The notes below the pieces were generated by a model that saw only the letters and a list, made by a program, of their open reading frames with translations, did no database searches and was not told the DNA's origin. This document shows, piece by piece, positions 16,223 through 25,984 of a stretch of DNA of 38,314 nucleotides. Source of the stretch: Beijerinckiaceae bacterium (GTDB taxonomy: Bacteria; Pseudomonadota; Alphaproteobacteria; Rhizobiales; Beijerinckiaceae). The position numbers were made by a program, and so were the translations under genes. Every line of letters begins with the position of its first letter. Positions within the stretch are counted from its first letter, which is position 1. The DNA lies in the NCBI GenBank assembly GCA_026461505.1, contig JAPJMW010000016.1:1-38314 (forward strand), read 5' to 3'.

Positions 16223-17316
16223 CCTCGCTGTATCGAGTTGCGTTCAAGGCCCTTAAAAATATGGATACGGAAGCGGCCCATGGTCTTGCCATCGGCGCGA
16301 TGAAACTTTTGCCCGCAATACCGATAAAGCCTGATGATCCGAGATTAGCGGTCTCCGCTTTTGGCATTGGCTTTCCAAATCCAATCGGTCTCGCTGCCGG
16401 TTTTGACAAGAATGCCGAAGTGCCTGACGCCGCTTTGCGCTTAGGCTTCGGTTTTTCAGAAGTTGGCACGCTGACGCCTCGCCCGCAATCGGGTAATCCA
16501 AAGCCGCGTATTTTCCGCCTTCTGAAAGACGAGGGCGTTATCAATCGGCTCGGTTTTAACAATGGCGGTCACGCCCCCGCCTTTGAACGATTGCAAGCGC
16601 GAGCCTCGCGTCCCGGTATTGTTGGCGTCAATGTTGGCGCTAACAAAGATACCGTTGATCGAGCAGCAGATTATGTGTCCGGCATTCGCATGTTTGCGGG
16701 CTTGGCCTCTTATTTTACGATCAATATTTCATCGCCCAACACGCCCGGTCTCAGAGACCTCCAAAGCGAAGCGGCATTGGATGATTTGCTGGCGCGTTCG
16801 ATTGATGAACGCAATAAATGCGCGCCGACCTTTGGGCGCAAACCAATCCTTTTGAAGATTGCGCCGGATCTCACCCTTGATGCTCTGGATGCTCTCGTCA
16901 AGGTTGCCCGCCATCGCGGTGTCGATGGACTCATTGTATCGAACACAACCATTAGGCGGCCTACGAGTTTACGGGAGACAACGCTTCGTTTCGAAAGCGG
17001 AGGCCTATCTGGAAAGCCGTTATTTCCACTTTCTACCCGCATGCTAGCCGAGACCTATTTAAGGGTTGAAGGACAGTTTCCTTTGATCGGCGTTGGAGGC
17101 ATCGATTCAGCACGTGCAGCCTTCAGTAAGATTGAGGCGGGTGCAAGCCTCATCCAACTCTATTCAGGACTAATCTATAATGGCCCGGGCCTTATTGGTG
17201 AAATTAAGAGCGGGCTGATTGAGCGGATGGAAAAGGAAAATGTGACATCGCTTACATCTGTGGTCGGACGCGCCGCAAAAGAATGGCTTGAATGGCCAAT
17301 TGAGGGAATGAGTTAA
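16219..17316 (+). CDS. pyrD: dihydroorotate dehydrogenase (quinone), class 2
   Basis: A 365-residue membrane-associated flavoenzyme that oxidises dihydroorotate to orotate with ubiquinone, the fourth step of pyrimidine synthesis. The N-terminal helix for membrane and quinone contact ([20 protein letters not shown]) marks class 2. FMN-site motifs include [20 protein letters not shown] and [10 protein letters not shown], the catalytic serine segment is [12 protein letters not shown] (169–180), and [12 protein letters not shown] is near the end. The start is TTG at 16219, inside the TTGA shared with the DUF952 stop, with GAAGGA eight bases upstream. Its TAA interlocks with that of the convergent MATE gene. 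Confidence 0.96.
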   Translation: MTSLYRVAFKALKNMDTEAAHGLAIGAMKLLPAIPIKPDDPRLAVSAFGIGFPNPIGLAAGFDKNAEVPDAALRLGFGFSEVGTLTPRPQSGNPKPRIFRLLKDEGVINRLGFNNGGHAPAFERLQARASRPGIVGVNVGANKDTVDRAADYVSGIRMFAGLASYFTINISSPNTPGLRDLQSEAALDDLLARSIDERNKCAPTFGRKPILLKIAPDLTLDALDALVKVARHRGVDGLIVSNTTIRRPTSLRETTLRFESGGLSGKPLFPLSTRMLAETYLRVEGQFPLIGVGGIDSARAAFSKIEAGASLIQLYSGLIYNGPGLIGEIKSGLIERMEKENVTSLTSVVGRAAKEWLEWPIEGMS

Positions 17317-18650
17317 GGGCGAAAGGCGTGTCGTGCCAGAGCCGGAAACGCAATAGATTGAGCAATGCCGCGAATAGCCAAGAACGCTAGGATTGAAATC
17401 CAAAGTCCGGCGTTTCCCATGTCACCTACTATTGCAAAGGTTATGAAATAAAGGGCAAGCGAAAGCAGCATTAGGTTGCGCATCGCTTTTGTCCATGTGG
17501 AGCCGATAAAAATTCCATCAAAGGCGAAGGCCAAGGCGCCTGCCACAGGCGTCATTGCGGCATAGATCAGATAGTGCCCGGCATAATCGCGAATGTCAGC
17601 ATTGGCCGCGATCGCGGCAATAATGACATTTCCAATTCCGATCAGCCCCAAAGTCAGCACCAAGCCTGTCCAAAAGCTAAAATGCAAGACCAGCGAAACA
17701 CTCTTGCGAAATCCGGATTCATCCCGCGCGCCAATCGCTTGGCCACATAATTGCTCGCCAGCGGTGGCATAGCCGTCGAGAAAATAGACAGCCACCAGAA
17801 ACAGCATATTGAGCACTTGATTAGCAGCCAGCGTTACATCGCTTTGACGCGCACTTTGAGAGGTAAAAAAGCCAAACGCTGTCAGCAATGCAAGCGTGCG
17901 GATCATTATATCGACATTCACGACCAATAAACGCTTCATCGCTTTGCCATTAAAAATATCTTTGATGAAAACCTTTCCGCGAAAGCCACCTAAGCGCGCG
18001 GTGATCAACAGACCGAGCGCGGTTCCAACGCCATCGGCGATCAGTGTACCGATGGCTGCGCCTGCAATGCCATAACCGGCAACCACAACGAGAAGAACGG
18101 CAAGGACGACCTTTACGACATTGATCGCAACTTGCAGCACCAATCCAAGATCCGTTCGTCCGCATCCAATGAGCGAACCCAGAATCGCATAATTGGCCAA
18201 AGCCAAGGGCGCAGCCCAAATGCGGATCATGATGTAAATCCGCGCTGCCCGATCAACCTCCGCGCTTGGCGCAAGCAGATAGAGCGCCAGATCGGTAATC
18301 GGCCCGCGCATAACGATAAGAATAAGTCCCAAAGCAACGGCTACCGTTAACGCCCGGTAGCGCGTTAGCTTAACTTCCGTATCTAATCCGGCACCAAAGG
18401 CCTGTGCGGTAAGGCCAGCCGTGCTGGGGCGTAAAGAACCTAAACCCCAAAAGATAAAATCGAAGAAAATCGCCCCAATCGCAACGGCGCCCAACATGGG
18501 GATATCGTTAAGCCGACCAATGGCAGTTGTATCCACAAGCCCCAAAAGCGGCTCGGTTATATGCGCCAGCATAATGGGAACCGCGAGGGTCAGAAATCGC
18601 CGCGCCGTTGCCTCTACGGGCTGAGCTTTATTCGCTTGTTGTTCAGACAC
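17313..18650 (-). CDS. MATE family efflux transporter (DinF type)
   Basis: A 445-residue inner-membrane transporter with about 12 hydrophobic helices in two halves, of the MATE family, DinF branch. The first half holds [20 protein letters not shown] and [20 protein letters not shown], both typical; DinF-type members export cationic drugs or oxidised compounds in exchange for H+ or Na+. The start is GTG at 18650, four bases after the stop of the response regulator gene, so the two form an operon. The regulator may therefore control this exporter. The substrate is unknown. Confidence 0.88.
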   Translation of the reverse strand: MSEQQANKAQPVEATARRFLTLAVPIMLAHITEPLLGLVDTTAIGRLNDIPMLGAVAIGAIFFDFIFWGLGSLRPSTAGLTAQAFGAGLDTEVKLTRYRALTVAVALGLILIVMRGPITDLALYLLAPSAEVDRAARIYIMIRIWAAPLALANYAILGSLIGCGRTDLGLVLQVAINVVKVVLAVLLVVVAGYGIAGAAIGTLIADGVGTALGLLITARLGGFRGKVFIKDIFNGKAMKRLLVVNVDIMIRTLALLTAFGFFTSQSARQSDVTLAANQVLNMLFLVAVYFLDGYATAGEQLCGQAIGARDESGFRKSVSLVLHFSFWTGLVLTLGLIGIGNVIIAAIAANADIRDYAGHYLIYAAMTPVAGALAFAFDGIFIGSTWTKAMRNLMLLSLALYFITFAIVGDMGNAGLWISILAFLAIRGIAQSIAFPALARHAFRP

Positions 18651-18654
18651 TGAA

Positions 18655-19311
18655 TTACTGGCTCATGTCCTGAACCGTATTCCATTGTCCGGATGCAATT
18701 TTGGAGGCAGCGATTACCGCTTGGGTTCGGCTATCCACATCAAGCTTTTGAAGAATGGCTGACACATGGGCTTTGACAGTCGCTTCAGAAACCGAAAGTT
18801 CATAAGCAATTTGCTTATTGAGCAGGCCCGTCGATAACATCATTAAAACGCGCACCTGCTGCGGGGTCAGGCTCGCAAGACGGCGCACCATATCGCTCGT
18901 CGTCGCATCAGGTGCCGATGTTAAATCAATATCATCAGGCGTCCAGCTTCCGCCATCGAGCACCTGCTGGATGGCCGAACCCATGGCTGCACCATCCAAT
19001 GATTTTGGGATATAGCCCGAGGCGCCTAGTTCAATGCAGCGACGAATAACCGTTCGGTCTTCATTGCCGGAAACGATAATAACGGGTGTTGCGGGATGGG
19101 AAGCGCGCAAATAAAGCAGGCCGGAAAAGCCTTGTACGCCAGGCATTGTAAGATCGAGTAAAACGAGATCGATATCACCGCCGGAAAAGGCGGGGGCTAA
19201 TTCTTCGAAACTCCCTGCTTCGATAATCTCAACAGGTCCCAACAAAGCGGTGATGGATGTGCGCAATGCACCCCGAACCAATGGGTGATCGTCCGCAATG
19301 ACAATCCGCAT
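18655..19311 (-). CDS. NarL/FixJ-type response regulator
   Basis: A 218-residue two-component response regulator. The receiver domain has the acidic pair D7-D8 (IADDHPLVRG), phospho-acceptor D53 (LLDLTMPG), a Thr/Ser position in VIIVSGNED and a conserved lysine in GYIPKS. The C-terminal LuxR-type helix-turn-helix is LTPQQVRVLMMLSTGLLNKQ and ELSVSEATVKAHVSAILQKL. No histidine kinase gene is nearby, so the partner is encoded elsewhere. I start at ATG 19311 (MRIVIADDH); a TTG at 19326 with GGAGG upstream would add five residues. It is the first gene of an operon with the MATE exporter. Confidence 0.92.
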   Translation of the reverse strand: MRIVIADDHPLVRGALRTSITALLGPVEIIEAGSFEELAPAFSGGDIDLVLLDLTMPGVQGFSGLLYLRASHPATPVIIVSGNEDRTVIRRCIELGASGYIPKSLDGAAMGSAIQQVLDGGSWTPDDIDLTSAPDATTSDMVRRLASLTPQQVRVLMMLSTGLLNKQIAYELSVSEATVKAHVSAILQKLDVDSRTQAVIAASKIASGQWNTVQDMSQ

Positions 19312-19430
19312 CTCTGCCTCGGCCAAACCTATCCTCCCGCGTCATTCTTTTTAAAAACAACAAAGCCTTGTACCTATCATTCCGCCTCAGGAGGCTCGGC
19401 GCAAGCATCAATTATGAAACTTTCAAGAAA

Positions 19431-21071
19431 TTATGCCTTTTTCCGTCCCTGGCGGGCCAAGGCTTCTAATGTTTCAAGCGTGTCCGCCTCGCGCGGGGGC
19501 TTATCCCACCTTAGCCGTGAAATGCGGGGGAAGCGCATAGCTAACCCGCTTCTATGGCGCGTTGATGCGCCGATACCCTCAAAGGCAACCTCGAAAACCA
19601 ACCCTAATTCTGGTTCATGGGTCACTTCACGCACAGGTCCAAACCGATTGATCGTGTTCTTGCGAACAAATCGGTCAATCTCGGCGAGCTCTTGATCGGT
19701 AAATCCGAAATAGGACTTTCCGACGGGAACGAGTTCGCTGCCTTTCCAAACGCCAAACGTGAAATCGGAATAAAAAGAGGAGCGTTTACCATGCCCGCGT
19801 TGGGCATACATAAGGACGGCGTCGACGATAAAGGGATCTCGTTTCCATTTAAACCAGAGACCCTTCGGGCGTCCTGCGAGATAGAGACTATCGCGACGCT
19901 TGATCATACATCCTTCAATGGCCTCCGCGTCGCGCGGCGTTACCGTTTTCTCAGGGGCAGATCTTAGGTCATGCAGTTGATCCCAATCATCGAATGCGAT
20001 CAGGGGAGAAAGGTCGATACGTGAGGAATGGAGATCTCCGATTAATTTTTCCAAAGCGCGTCGGCGTTCGTAAAACGGCCTTTCCCGCATATCTTGTCCA
20101 TCCGTAACCAAGACGTCATAGGCTCGAATGGCCGCCGCATATTCGCTCAGGATGGAGGGGGAAAGTCTTTTCCGGTTCAGGCGTTGTTGGAGCGCATTGA
20201 AACTCTCAACCTTGCCGTCGCGAATAATCAGCAATTCACCATCAATGGTTCCGTTTAGTCCCTTCAATTCTTCAAACACATCGGGAAAGGCTGCTGAAAT
20301 ATCATCGCCCGTTCGCGAATAGAGCCGCGTTATGTTCGATCCGGTTTCATCGATTCCAGATGATGCTTGCACGCGGATACCATCCCATTTCCACTCGGCT
20401 ACAAAATCGGCGGCGTTCAGCGTTACAAAATCATTTTCTTCAATCGCGTGGGCGAGCATGACAGGGCGAAACGGTGCAGGATGATGCGTCGATGGCCGTG
20501 GTCCTTTACCTTCCAGCCATTGAAAGAGCGACTCGAAAGGCGGCGCTAATCCGTGCCAGATCTGTTCGATGGCATCGACATCCATATCCGCCAATTGCGC
20601 CAAAGCCGTCTTGGCGAGCCGCGCGGAAACGCCAATGCGCAAGCCGCCCGTAATCAGTTTTAAAAGCGCCCAACGTCCTGTTTCATCCAGACGATCCAAA
20701 AGATTCGCCAATAGGTTAGGAACCTCGGCCTTTTTAGCATTGGATAAAAGCGTGACGACTTCACCCAAACCGAGCGGATGGTTTGTTAGAGCCGTTTCAC
20801 GTTTTGGCCACATCAGGGCGACCGTCTCGGACAAATCGCCGACATAATCGTAAGATAGCGCGAACAAGGTAGGATCGGTTCGTTCGGCGATTAAGGTCCG
20901 GATCATAGCGGGCTTGGCATGAAGAAAATCGAGCGTGCCCGTAATGGAGGCCAAGCCATATCCACGATCTGGGTCAGGCGCCGATGCAAAATAATCCACT
21001 AAGAGCCTTATCTTGGCATTACGGCGGGGTTCATAGGCCAATCGGTCGAGCAAAGCGGCGAAGCGATTCAT
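19431..21071 (-). CDS. ATP-dependent DNA ligase (exonuclease/helicase-associated type)
   Basis: A 546-residue ATP-dependent DNA ligase with an N-terminal helical DNA-binding domain (about 1–200), an adenylation domain and an OB-fold. The motif I lysine is K228 in AEWKWDGIRV. Motif III reads IDGELLII, and motif V is near GLWFKWKRD. It seals nicks through an AMP-lysine intermediate. This long type is known from gene groups with a metallo-beta-lactamase exonuclease, an Lhr-type helicase and the PdeM phosphodiesterase, thought to act in DNA repair. Here its ATG overlaps the exonuclease stop by four bases, but neither helicase nor PdeM gene is beside it. Confidence 0.93.
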   Translation of the reverse strand: MNRFAALLDRLAYEPRRNAKIRLLVDYFASAPDPDRGYGLASITGTLDFLHAKPAMIRTLIAERTDPTLFALSYDYVGDLSETVALMWPKRETALTNHPLGLGEVVTLLSNAKKAEVPNLLANLLDRLDETGRWALLKLITGGLRIGVSARLAKTALAQLADMDVDAIEQIWHGLAPPFESLFQWLEGKGPRPSTHHPAPFRPVMLAHAIEENDFVTLNAADFVAEWKWDGIRVQASSGIDETGSNITRLYSRTGDDISAAFPDVFEELKGLNGTIDGELLIIRDGKVESFNALQQRLNRKRLSPSILSEYAAAIRAYDVLVTDGQDMRERPFYERRRALEKLIGDLHSSRIDLSPLIAFDDWDQLHDLRSAPEKTVTPRDAEAIEGCMIKRRDSLYLAGRPKGLWFKWKRDPFIVDAVLMYAQRGHGKRSSFYSDFTFGVWKGSELVPVGKSYFGFTDQELAEIDRFVRKNTINRFGPVREVTHEPELGLVFEVAFEGIGASTRHRSGLAMRFPRISRLRWDKPPREADTLETLEALARQGRKKA

Positions 21072-22096
21072 GAGGCTTGAGACTCCGGCTCTGTTTCGCC
21101 TTCATCGCCATATCCGACCATGTTCAAGGGCTGGGCGTTAAGCCCCACGCTTTGGCACCAATGCACGAGGGCATCTTCTTGGCCATGGGTTACCCAAACT
21201 TCAGAAGCTTGCGTTTCAAGGATTGTGCGCTGTAAGTCCGGCCAATCCGCGTGATCGGAAACCACCAAGGGCAATTCAACGCCGCGCTGGCGTGCCCGCG
21301 CTCTGATCCGCATCCAACCGGACGCAAAACACGTTACCGGATCGGGAAATTTTCTAGCCCATACATCCTGAATGGCGCTTGGTGGACATAGAATGATAGC
21401 CCCTTGCAGATCCTCTTTGGGGACACCTGCAACGGGTTTTAGCAGTCCAAGCCTCGCCCCACGATTGGCATAATAATTTGTCAGCTTTTCTAAAGCGCCA
21501 TGAAGATAGAGTGGCGCTTCATATCCCGCTTCACGGATGAGCGCGATGACACGTTGGGCCTTTCCAAGCGAATAGGCACCGACCAAATGCGCGCGTTCGG
21601 GAAATAGCTTCACTGAACGCAAAAGTTTTTGAACTTCTTCGGCCAAGTCCGGATGGGTAAAGACAGGCAAACCAAAGGTCGCTTCGGTTATAAAGATATC
21701 GCAGCGCTGCGGTTCAAAGGGCAGGCAGGTGGGGTCGGCCGCCCGCTTATAATCGCCGGATACGATAATTTTTAGACCCTTGGTCTCAACGGCAATCTGT
21801 GCGGAACCTAAGACATGACCAGCTGGGTAAAAGGTAAACCGAACGTCGTTGATCTCGATGCTTTTACCCAATTGGGCAATCTGCGTTTGTTCGGCAAAAT
21901 GCTCGCCATAGCGAATACCCATAATCCCGAGCGTCTCTTGGGTTGCTAAAACGGAGCCATGGCCCGTCCGTGCATGGTCGGAATGGCCATGGGTGATCAG
22001 GGCGCGGTCAACCGGAAGCACGGGATCGATGAAAACATCCGCAAGCGGGCAATAAAGCCCTGCTGGTTGGGGGATGAGAAGGTCGGATGGCCGCAT
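21068..22096 (-). CDS. ligase-associated MBL-fold DNA exonuclease
   Basis: A 342-residue metallo-beta-lactamase/beta-CASP nuclease of the ligase-associated DNA damage response exonuclease family. The metal site motif is THGHSDHAR (H36, H38, D40, H41), followed by YPAGHVLGSAQI, IIVSGDYKR and VVSDHADW, all typical of CPSF-like nucleases. It would trim DNA ends for the ligase translated right after it. The frame is open to 22315, but I take the ATG at 22096, because MRPSDLLIPQPAGLYCPLAD is the family N-terminus and the extra upstream residues overlap the divergent Nudix gene. Cytosolic. Confidence 0.92.
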   Translation of the reverse strand: MRPSDLLIPQPAGLYCPLADVFIDPVLPVDRALITHGHSDHARTGHGSVLATQETLGIMGIRYGEHFAEQTQIAQLGKSIEINDVRFTFYPAGHVLGSAQIAVETKGLKIIVSGDYKRAADPTCLPFEPQRCDIFITEATFGLPVFTHPDLAEEVQKLLRSVKLFPERAHLVGAYSLGKAQRVIALIREAGYEAPLYLHGALEKLTNYYANRGARLGLLKPVAGVPKEDLQGAIILCPPSAIQDVWARKFPDPVTCFASGWMRIRARARQRGVELPLVVSDHADWPDLQRTILETQASEVWVTHGQEDALVHWCQSVGLNAQPLNMVGYGDEGETEPESQAS

Positions 22097-22199
22097 GGGG
22101 TATAGTCTACCGCAAAAAAGTGCAACGCCGGAAGCTTCTCGTGCATAAAGTATGCAATCAGCAGTTGACCCGTGAAGCAAATTGGATTCGGATTGGGCG

Positions 22200-22664
22200 A
22201 TGGAACCAATTCTACCAAAGCCCGATGATATTACGCCGACAACGCTGAAACAGATCGGCGCACTTCCTGTCGTTTGCGAGCCTAATGGACTATGGAAAGT
22301 CACATTAATTACCACGCGGGACTCTGGCCGCTGGTCGATTCCAAAAGGTAATCCGATTAAAGGGCTCTCAAGGGCCGAAGCAGCGGCGATGGAAGCCTAT
22401 GAAGAAGGCGGCTTTATCGGCAAAATGGTCAAGCGTCCCATCGGGTCCTATTTATTTTGGAAACGCCGCTCCGGCCATTGGGAACTTGCGAATGTTTCTG
22501 TTTATCTTTTAAAAATTGAATCGCGTGCGGAGGAATTCAAAGAAAAAGGACTTCGCCAAATCCAGACTTTCAGTTTTGAAGATGCCGATGAGGCGATTGT
22601 CGAGCCGGGGCTGAAGACCATTTTGCAGCTCGCCGATGAAAAGTTAAACCGTGCGCGTCGTTAA
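22200..22664 (+). CDS. Nudix hydrolase
   Basis: A 154-residue Nudix-fold pyrophosphohydrolase. The Nudix helix is WSIPKGNPIKGLSRAEAAAM followed by EAYEEGGF (E65, E68, E69). The Arg usually before the first Glu is Met here (M64), and the leading G-x5-E glutamate is absent, as in the PKGW-type relatives related to diphosphoinositol polyphosphate and dinucleoside polyphosphate hydrolases. Substrate unknown; such enzymes clean up nucleotide derivatives or polyphosphates. I prefer ATG 22200; a TTG at 22182 would add six residues. The ABC permease gene begins nine bases after its stop, so they may be cotranscribed. Confidence 0.82.
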   Translation: MEPILPKPDDITPTTLKQIGALPVVCEPNGLWKVTLITTRDSGRWSIPKGNPIKGLSRAEAAAMEAYEEGGFIGKMVKRPIGSYLFWKRRSGHWELANVSVYLLKIESRAEEFKEKGLRQIQTFSFEDADEAIVEPGLKTILQLADEKLNRARR

Positions 22665-22673
22665 TCGGTCAAC

Positions 22674-23612
22674 ATGTGGATCTTAATCATTCGACGCTTG
22701 GTAGGTTTTCTGGCAACGCTTGCGGTGGCCAGTATTCTTGTTTTCTTCTTGCTTGAAATTTTGCCCGGTGATCCAGCTCAATTAATTCTTGGAACCGATG
22801 CGCGCCCTGATACGCTGCTCGCCCTTCGTCATGAGATGGGACTTGATCAGCCTATTTTAACGCGCTTGCTGCAATGGATCGGCGAACTGTTGACGGGCAA
22901 TTTAGGCATGAGCCATACCTATCACGTCCCTGTTGCGACATTGATAGGCGAGCGCTTACCCGTCAGTCTGCCCTTGGCGCTTATCTCCCTCTTGTTGGCC
23001 ATTGTGATTGGTATTCCGGGAGGTATTCTCGCGGCGATGAGGCGTGATAAATGGCTTGATCGCGCAGTGCGAGTTAAAACACAAATCTTGCTGGCTATTC
23101 CGAACTTTTGGCTGGCTATGTTGCTTGTATTTGTCTTTGCCATAACGCTGCATTGGCTTCCCGCTGGCGGCTTTTCGGGATGGAGAAATATTCCGAATGC
23201 TATTAGTGCATTGGTTTTACCTGCCGTGGCGCTGGCCGCACCGCAGGCCGCTATTTTAGCACGCGTTACGCGTGCGGCACTGATCGAAAATCTTGATGAT
23301 GTTTTTATCCTTGCTGCTCGTGCCCGTGGCTTAACAGCGAGTGCTGCGCTTTTTCGTCATGCGCTACCAAATGCAATGATCTCTGTGCTTTCGATAATGG
23401 GGCTACAATTTTCCTTTCTTTTGGCTGGCACAATCATCATCGAGAATGTCTTTTATTTGCCTGGACTTGGAAGATTGATTTTTCAAGCCGTCAATCAGCG
23501 TGATTTAGCAGTGGTAAGTGGTGTTTCCATGCTCCTGATTGCGAGCACGATTGTCGTAACCTTTCTCGTTGATCTCACGGCCTTGATCATTGACCCGCGG
23601 CTGAGGCGTTGA
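22674..23612 (+). CDS. dipeptide/oligopeptide-type ABC permease (DppB-like)
   Basis: A 312-residue inner-membrane permease with six predicted helices. The N-terminal pattern is IRRLVGFLATLAVASILVFF followed by LLEILPGDPAQLILG, the hallmark of the DppB/OppB group. The cytoplasmic EAA loop reads AARARGLTASAALFRHALPN and contacts the ATPase. It pairs with the next permease to form the channel of a peptide, nickel or opine importer. Length matches DppB better than YejB. The stop TGA overlaps the TTG codon at the next gene's possible start. Confidence 0.92.
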   Translation: MWILIIRRLVGFLATLAVASILVFFLLEILPGDPAQLILGTDARPDTLLALRHEMGLDQPILTRLLQWIGELLTGNLGMSHTYHVPVATLIGERLPVSLPLALISLLLAIVIGIPGGILAAMRRDKWLDRAVRVKTQILLAIPNFWLAMLLVFVFAITLHWLPAGGFSGWRNIPNAISALVLPAVALAAPQAAILARVTRAALIENLDDVFILAARARGLTASAALFRHALPNAMISVLSIMGLQFSFLLAGTIIIENVFYLPGLGRLIFQAVNQRDLAVVSGVSMLLIASTIVVTFLVDLTALIIDPRLRR

Positions 23613-23614
23613 TC

Positions 23615-24442
23615 ATGATCCAATCGCTTTTTCAAACCAGAGGCTTATGGATCGGTGCGATTATCATCTTCACTTTGCTTATGATCGCGTTATTTTCCTT
23701 GCTGCCAGGAATGCCGGATCCGACGCTTATTCGTGTTGTTGAAAAGCTTCGTTCACCGTCCATTGAACATTGGTTAGGAACGGATCAGTTAGGACGCGAT
23801 CTTCTTGGCCTTACCATGCGCGGTGCAAGCGTTTCACTTCTTGTTGCGATTGGTGCAGTTACCCTTGGCGCAGGCATCGGTGTTCCCCTCGGATTAATGG
23901 CATCCGCGCATGAGAACTGGTTGAGCCAAGCCGTTATGCGCGCCAATGATTTTATCTTTGCGTTTCCCGCACTCGTTATCGCCATCTTGTTGCATGATAC
24001 GGTTGGAGCCGGGATACAGAACGCCATACTCGCGATCGGCATTTTCAATATTCCGGTTTTTGCCCGCGTTGTTTACAACAAAGCACAATCGATTTGGACG
24101 CTCGATTTCATTCAAGCCGCGCGTTTGATCGGGCGAAGGGACATCAACATCGCTTTGCTGCATGTCCTGCCTCTGGCTCTAGGCACCATCATCGTTCAAA
24201 TCACCATTCAATTGGGCTTGGGCATTTTGGCCGAAGCGGGTCTGTCTTATGTTGGCTTGGGCGTTACGCCACCGACGCCGAGCTGGGGCAGAATGCTCAA
24301 TGAGGCGCAGACGCTGATTGGTATTGCCCCTCGCTTAGCACTTGTACCGGGCCTTGCGATTGCTTTGGCTGTTTTGGGATTCACTCTATTGGGCGATGCC
24401 TTGAGTGAATGGGTCGATCCGCGAAAGAGGAATAGCGGATGA
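23615..24442 (+). CDS. dipeptide/oligopeptide-type ABC permease (DppC-like)
   Basis: A 275-residue inner-membrane permease, the second subunit of the transporter. LRSPSIEHWLGTDQLGRDLL is the DppC/OppC signature just after the first helix. The EAA loop reads AARLIGRRDINIALLHVLPL, and the end is LGDALSEWVDPRKR, the normal C-terminus of the group. I start at ATG 23615; a TTG at 23609 overlapping the previous stop by four bases (TTGA) is also possible and would add two residues. The ATPase gene begins within its last four bases, so translation is coupled. Confidence 0.92.
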   Translation: MIQSLFQTRGLWIGAIIIFTLLMIALFSLLPGMPDPTLIRVVEKLRSPSIEHWLGTDQLGRDLLGLTMRGASVSLLVAIGAVTLGAGIGVPLGLMASAHENWLSQAVMRANDFIFAFPALVIAILLHDTVGAGIQNAILAIGIFNIPVFARVVYNKAQSIWTLDFIQAARLIGRRDINIALLHVLPLALGTIIVQITIQLGLGILAEAGLSYVGLGVTPPTPSWGRMLNEAQTLIGIAPRLALVPGLAIALAVLGFTLLGDALSEWVDPRKRNSG

Positions 24443-25974
24443 CGGCGCTCCTCGACATCAACGGGCTTTCTTTAACACTGAAGGGCAGGCGATTGCTTGA
24501 TGATGTTCGGCTGCATCTTGAGCCCGGCAAAATAATCGGACTTGTCGGCGCATCGGGCTCGGGTAAATCCCTAACCGCACGTTCCATCATCGGACTACCG
24601 CCAAAGGGCGCGCATCTGACAGGTAACGTCCTGTTTGATGATAGATCGCTGCTCACTCTGAGCGACGATGAATTATGCCATTTAAGAGGCCGCGATATCG
24701 GCATCGTGTTTCAAGACTCAAGCGCGGCCTTCGATCCCCTCATGACAATCGGTGATCATATTGTAGAGCCTATTCGATGGCATCTCGGTCTCGATCGCGA
24801 TGCGGCCGTTGTGATGGCAAAGCAAGCCTTAGACCGTGCGGAGTTTCCTGCAAATATTGATGCTTTCCATCGTTACCCGCATGAAATCTCTGGCGGTCAG
24901 AGACAGCGCGCCATGATTGCGGTTGCCATTGCTCTATCGCCTAAACTCTTGCTCGCCGATGAGCCGACGACAGCGCTTGACGTTACAACAGAAGCATCGA
25001 TTTTTAATCTCTTCCGAAAGCTGGCCCGCGAAGAAGGCATAGCCATTATCGTCGTGAGTCATGACCTTCCAGCCATAGCAATGCTTTCTGATCATATTGC
25101 TCTTATTGAAGCAGGCCGAATTGTTGAAGAAACAACGACAAGTGATTTGATGGCCGATGCACCACCGCGCTTGGCAGCCATATTTGCATCCAGCCAGCCG
25201 CATGATGCTTCTCCTGCAAGAGTTGATAGTGATATTATCTTACGCGCAAGCCATTTATCTTTTGAGTATCGTCACAAGAAAGCGCTTGATGATGTGTCGT
25301 TCTCGCTACGTTACGGTGAGTGCCTTGGTATTGTCGGGCAATCAGGTTCCGGTAAATCGACCTTGGCGCGGATCATCACCGGCCTTGCAACGCCCCTCGG
25401 CGGAAATCTAGAAGCGGCAAAGACACCATGTCGCATACAAATGGTCTTTCAAGATCCGATGGGCTCGCTCAATCCACGGTGGACGCTTGGTCAATCAATT
25501 ACCGAGCCGCTTCATACCGAAAGACTTGATCCATCAACTAAGATGCAGCGTGTGATCAACGCCTTGCAAGAGGTTGGCCTCGACGCCGATTTCGCGCACC
25601 GTTATCCGCATCAAGTTTCAGGTGGGCAGGCCCAACGCGCAGCCATTGCGCGCGCCATTATTAACAGGCCTGATATCCTGGTGCTCGATGAACCTGTCTC
25701 GGCGCTGGATATTGGCGTGCGTTCGCAAATTCTCGATCTGCTGGATGATTTGCGTCGTCGATATGGCCTGGCTATGATTTTCATCACGCATGATCTGGGC
25801 GTTGCTCGCGGTATCGCCAACCATTTGCTTGTTATGCAACAAGGCCGCGTGGTGGAGGAGGGGGCAACGGCAACTGTCTTGGCCGATCCGAAACATGCTT
25901 ACACCCGAGCCTTAGTCGAGGCTTCACCTGCTTTGAACCATAAAGTCTTTGCGCCGCGCCCCTTGGAAGGTTAG
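24439..25974 (+). CDS. fused double ATPase of peptide-type ABC transporter
   Basis: A 511-residue protein joining DppD-like and DppF-like ATPases. In the first half: Walker A GASGSGKS (37–44), signature ISGGQRQRAM and Walker B LLLADEPTTALD. In the second half: GQSGSGKS, VSGGQAQRAA and ILVLDEPVSALD, so both sites look competent. It drives the two upstream permeases from the cytoplasmic side. Fused ATPases of this kind also occur in YejF and in glutathione (GsiA) importers. GAGG lies eight bases before the ATG. No periplasmic binding protein gene lies in the operon; it ends here, ten bases before dusA. Confidence 0.93.
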   Translation: MTALLDINGLSLTLKGRRLLDDVRLHLEPGKIIGLVGASGSGKSLTARSIIGLPPKGAHLTGNVLFDDRSLLTLSDDELCHLRGRDIGIVFQDSSAAFDPLMTIGDHIVEPIRWHLGLDRDAAVVMAKQALDRAEFPANIDAFHRYPHEISGGQRQRAMIAVAIALSPKLLLADEPTTALDVTTEASIFNLFRKLAREEGIAIIVVSHDLPAIAMLSDHIALIEAGRIVEETTTSDLMADAPPRLAAIFASSQPHDASPARVDSDIILRASHLSFEYRHKKALDDVSFSLRYGECLGIVGQSGSGKSTLARIITGLATPLGGNLEAAKTPCRIQMVFQDPMGSLNPRWTLGQSITEPLHTERLDPSTKMQRVINALQEVGLDADFAHRYPHQVSGGQAQRAAIARAIINRPDILVLDEPVSALDIGVRSQILDLLDDLRRRYGLAMIFITHDLGVARGIANHLLVMQQGRVVEEGATATVLADPKHAYTRALVEASPALNHKVFAPRPLEG

Positions 25975-25984
25975 AAGCCCCGTC

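Noticed and set aside
22097..22315. N-terminal extension of the exonuclease frame by 73 residues
   Set aside because: It overlaps the divergent Nudix gene, has no family similarity, and the ATG at 22096 gives the expected family N-terminus.
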